Shown piece by piece: positions 62,956 through 64,000 of a stretch of 64,000 bases of DNA. The position numbers were made by a program, and so were the translations under genes. Position 1 is the first letter of the stretch; every line of letters begins with the position of its first letter. The DNA lies in assembly GCF_014211915.1 (NCBI RefSeq), contig NZ_CP060041.1:62001-126000 (forward strand), in the 5' to 3' direction. The stretch comes from Burkholderia cenocepacia. Its GTDB lineage: Bacteria > Pseudomonadota > Gammaproteobacteria > Burkholderiales > Burkholderiaceae. Under the pieces are notes generated by a model that searched no databases, was not told where the DNA came from, and was given only the letters and a program-made list of their open reading frames with translations.

Positions 62956-64000
62956 TCACGCCGGCACCGCACGCTCCGCCAGCTTGAACTCCCCGACCGT
63001 CTGCGCGAGCCGCGCCGCCTGCTCGCGCAGCGACGTCGCGGCCGCCGCCGATTGCTCGACGAGCGCCGCGTTCTGCTGCGTCGTATCGTCGAGCTGCGAC
63101 ACCGCCTGATTCACCTGCTCGAGCCCGGTGCTCTGCTCCTTCGCGGCGACGCTGATTTCGGCGATCACGCTCGTGATGTTGCGCACGCCGTCGACGATTT
63201 CGTCCATCGTCGCCCCGGCCGTCTGGACCAGCCCGGAGCCGCCCTCGATCTTCTCGACCGACGAATGGATCAGCTGCTTGATTTCCCGCGCGGCCTGCGC
63301 GCTGCGCTGCGCGAGCGCACGCACCTCCCCGGCGACGACCGCGAAGCCGCGGCCGTGCTCGTTCGCGCGGGCCGCCTCGACGGCGGCGTTCAACGCGAGA
63401 ATGTTGGTCTGGAACGCGATGCCGTCGATCACGCCGACGATGTTGGCGATCTCTGCCGACGCCTGCGTGATGTCGCTCATCGTCGACACGACTTCGCGCA
63501 CGACCGTGCCGCCCCGCAGCGCGACATCCGACGCCGATTCCGCCAGACGGTTCACCTGGCTCGCCGCATCGGCCGAGTTGCGGGCCGTGCCGGCGATCTC
63601 CTCGAGCGCGGCGGCGGTTTCCTGCAGGCTCGACGCCGCGTGTTCGGTGCGGGCCGACAGATCCTGGTTGCCCTGGGCGATCTCGGCGCTCGCGAGGTTG
63701 ACGGACGTGCTGAACGCGCGGATCTGCAGCAGGATCGCGCTGATCTTCTCGGCGAATGCGTTGAACGCCCGCGCGATCTGCGCGGCTTCGTCCGTGCCAT
63801 CGGCGGGCAGGCGCTTCGTCAGGTCGCCGCTGCCGCTCGATACGTCCGTGAGCGCATCGCGCACCATCAGGATGCGCTTGAAAGCCGCGTTCGTCATCGC
63901 GCCGACGAGCGCGGCCGCGATGATGGCGACGATCACGATCGCCAGCAGCGTCGTCGTCGCGACCGCGCGCATGCCGGCCGTCACGTCGCCCTTGTCGAGC
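62956..64000 (-). CDS. Methyl-accepting chemotaxis protein, C-terminal part (runs off the window)
   Basis: The visible 348 or so residues cover the second membrane helix ([17 protein letters not shown]), a HAMP-type region and the signalling hairpin ([33 protein letters not shown]). The end is typical ([16 protein letters not shown]). The sensor domain and start codon are past position 64000, so its ligand cannot be judged. It is the second chemoreceptor in the window and converges with tcuC. Confidence 0.9.
   Translation of the reverse strand, partial: LDKGDVTAGMRAVATTTLLAIVIVAIIAAALVGAMTNAAFKRILMVRDALTDVSSGSGDLTKRLPADGTDEAAQIARAFNAFAEKISAILLQIRAFSTSVNLASAEIAQGNQDLSARTEHAASSLQETAAALEEIAGTARNSADAASQVNRLAESASDVALRGGTVVREVVSTMSDITQASAEIANIVGVIDGIAFQTNILALNAAVEAARANEHGRGFAVVAGEVRALAQRSAQAAREIKQLIHSSVEKIEGGSGLVQTAGATMDEIVDGVRNITSVIAEISVAAKEQSTGLEQVNQAVSQLDDTTQQNAALVEQSAAAATSLREQAARLAQTVGEFKLAERAVPA

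Noticed and set aside
1..64000. tRNA, rRNA, CRISPR array, prophage or secretion system
   Set aside because: I saw no cloverleaf-like gene, regular repeat array, integrase, capsid or secretion component.

Overview
This window is GC-rich bacterial DNA with very long antisense open frames, dense LysR/AraC regulators, many MFS carriers and ABC or amine-oxidation operons. Protein sequences and gene style point to Burkholderia, most likely a secondary replicon of a Burkholderia cepacia complex strain. This is inferred from style; there is no rRNA or housekeeping gene to prove it. I see no tRNA, rRNA, CRISPR array, intact insertion sequence, integrase or phage gene.

Layout. (1) 1-3.4 kb: a decayed E1-alpha dehydrogenase remnant, a GlxA-type AraC regulator, and a small hydrolase / azoreductase / YciI run. 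(2) 3.7-8.8 kb (minus): an SDR, MFS carrier and split transketolase operon with a LysR gene. (3) 9.1-13.5 kb: LysR plus DctA carrier (5' end probably frameshifted), and a ModA-like binding protein with a tricarballylate-type MFS carrier. (4) 13.9-18.4 kb: a membrane diguanylate cyclase, a LysR / NmrA divergent pair, and a double-GNAT protein. (5) 18.6-41.4 kb: one large catabolic supercluster, comprising a peptide/opine-type ABC importer, a chemoreceptor, three FAD amine/amino-acid oxidoreductases, two aldehyde dehydrogenases, an M20 amidohydrolase, a cupin, a HAD enzyme, a second GNAT protein, a GhrA-like reductase, an omega-aminotransferase and an Lrp regulator. (6) 41.4-46.6 kb: an AraC / outer-membrane protein / MFS / amidase module bracketed by a 24-bp exact direct repeat of the 3' end of the succinate-semialdehyde dehydrogenase gene, so it looks inserted there. 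(7) 46.7-51.6 kb: TetR plus DHA2 efflux carrier with paired operators, an EthD protein, an HD-GYP/LuxR fusion and a small membrane protein. (8) 51.7-57.6 kb: a GntR-like sugar-acid regulon (MFS, LacI, pentonate-type dehydratase, FAH-family protein) with three matching operators. (9) 57.9-62.9 kb: a complete tcuRABC tricarballylate cluster. (10) the 3' part of another chemoreceptor gene at the right edge.

How the genes work together. Most of the window is nutrient scavenging: organic acids (DctA, tcuRABC and its duplicate carrier), sugar acids (dehydratase/FAH), amides, and nitrogen compounds. The supercluster contains, at family level, every step to import an amine or acylated amine, oxidise it to an aldehyde and acid, remove an acyl group, transaminate it and finish at succinate. 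Its exact substrate cannot be read from sequence. Three of its promoter regions share a conserved upstream element, which supports coordinated control.
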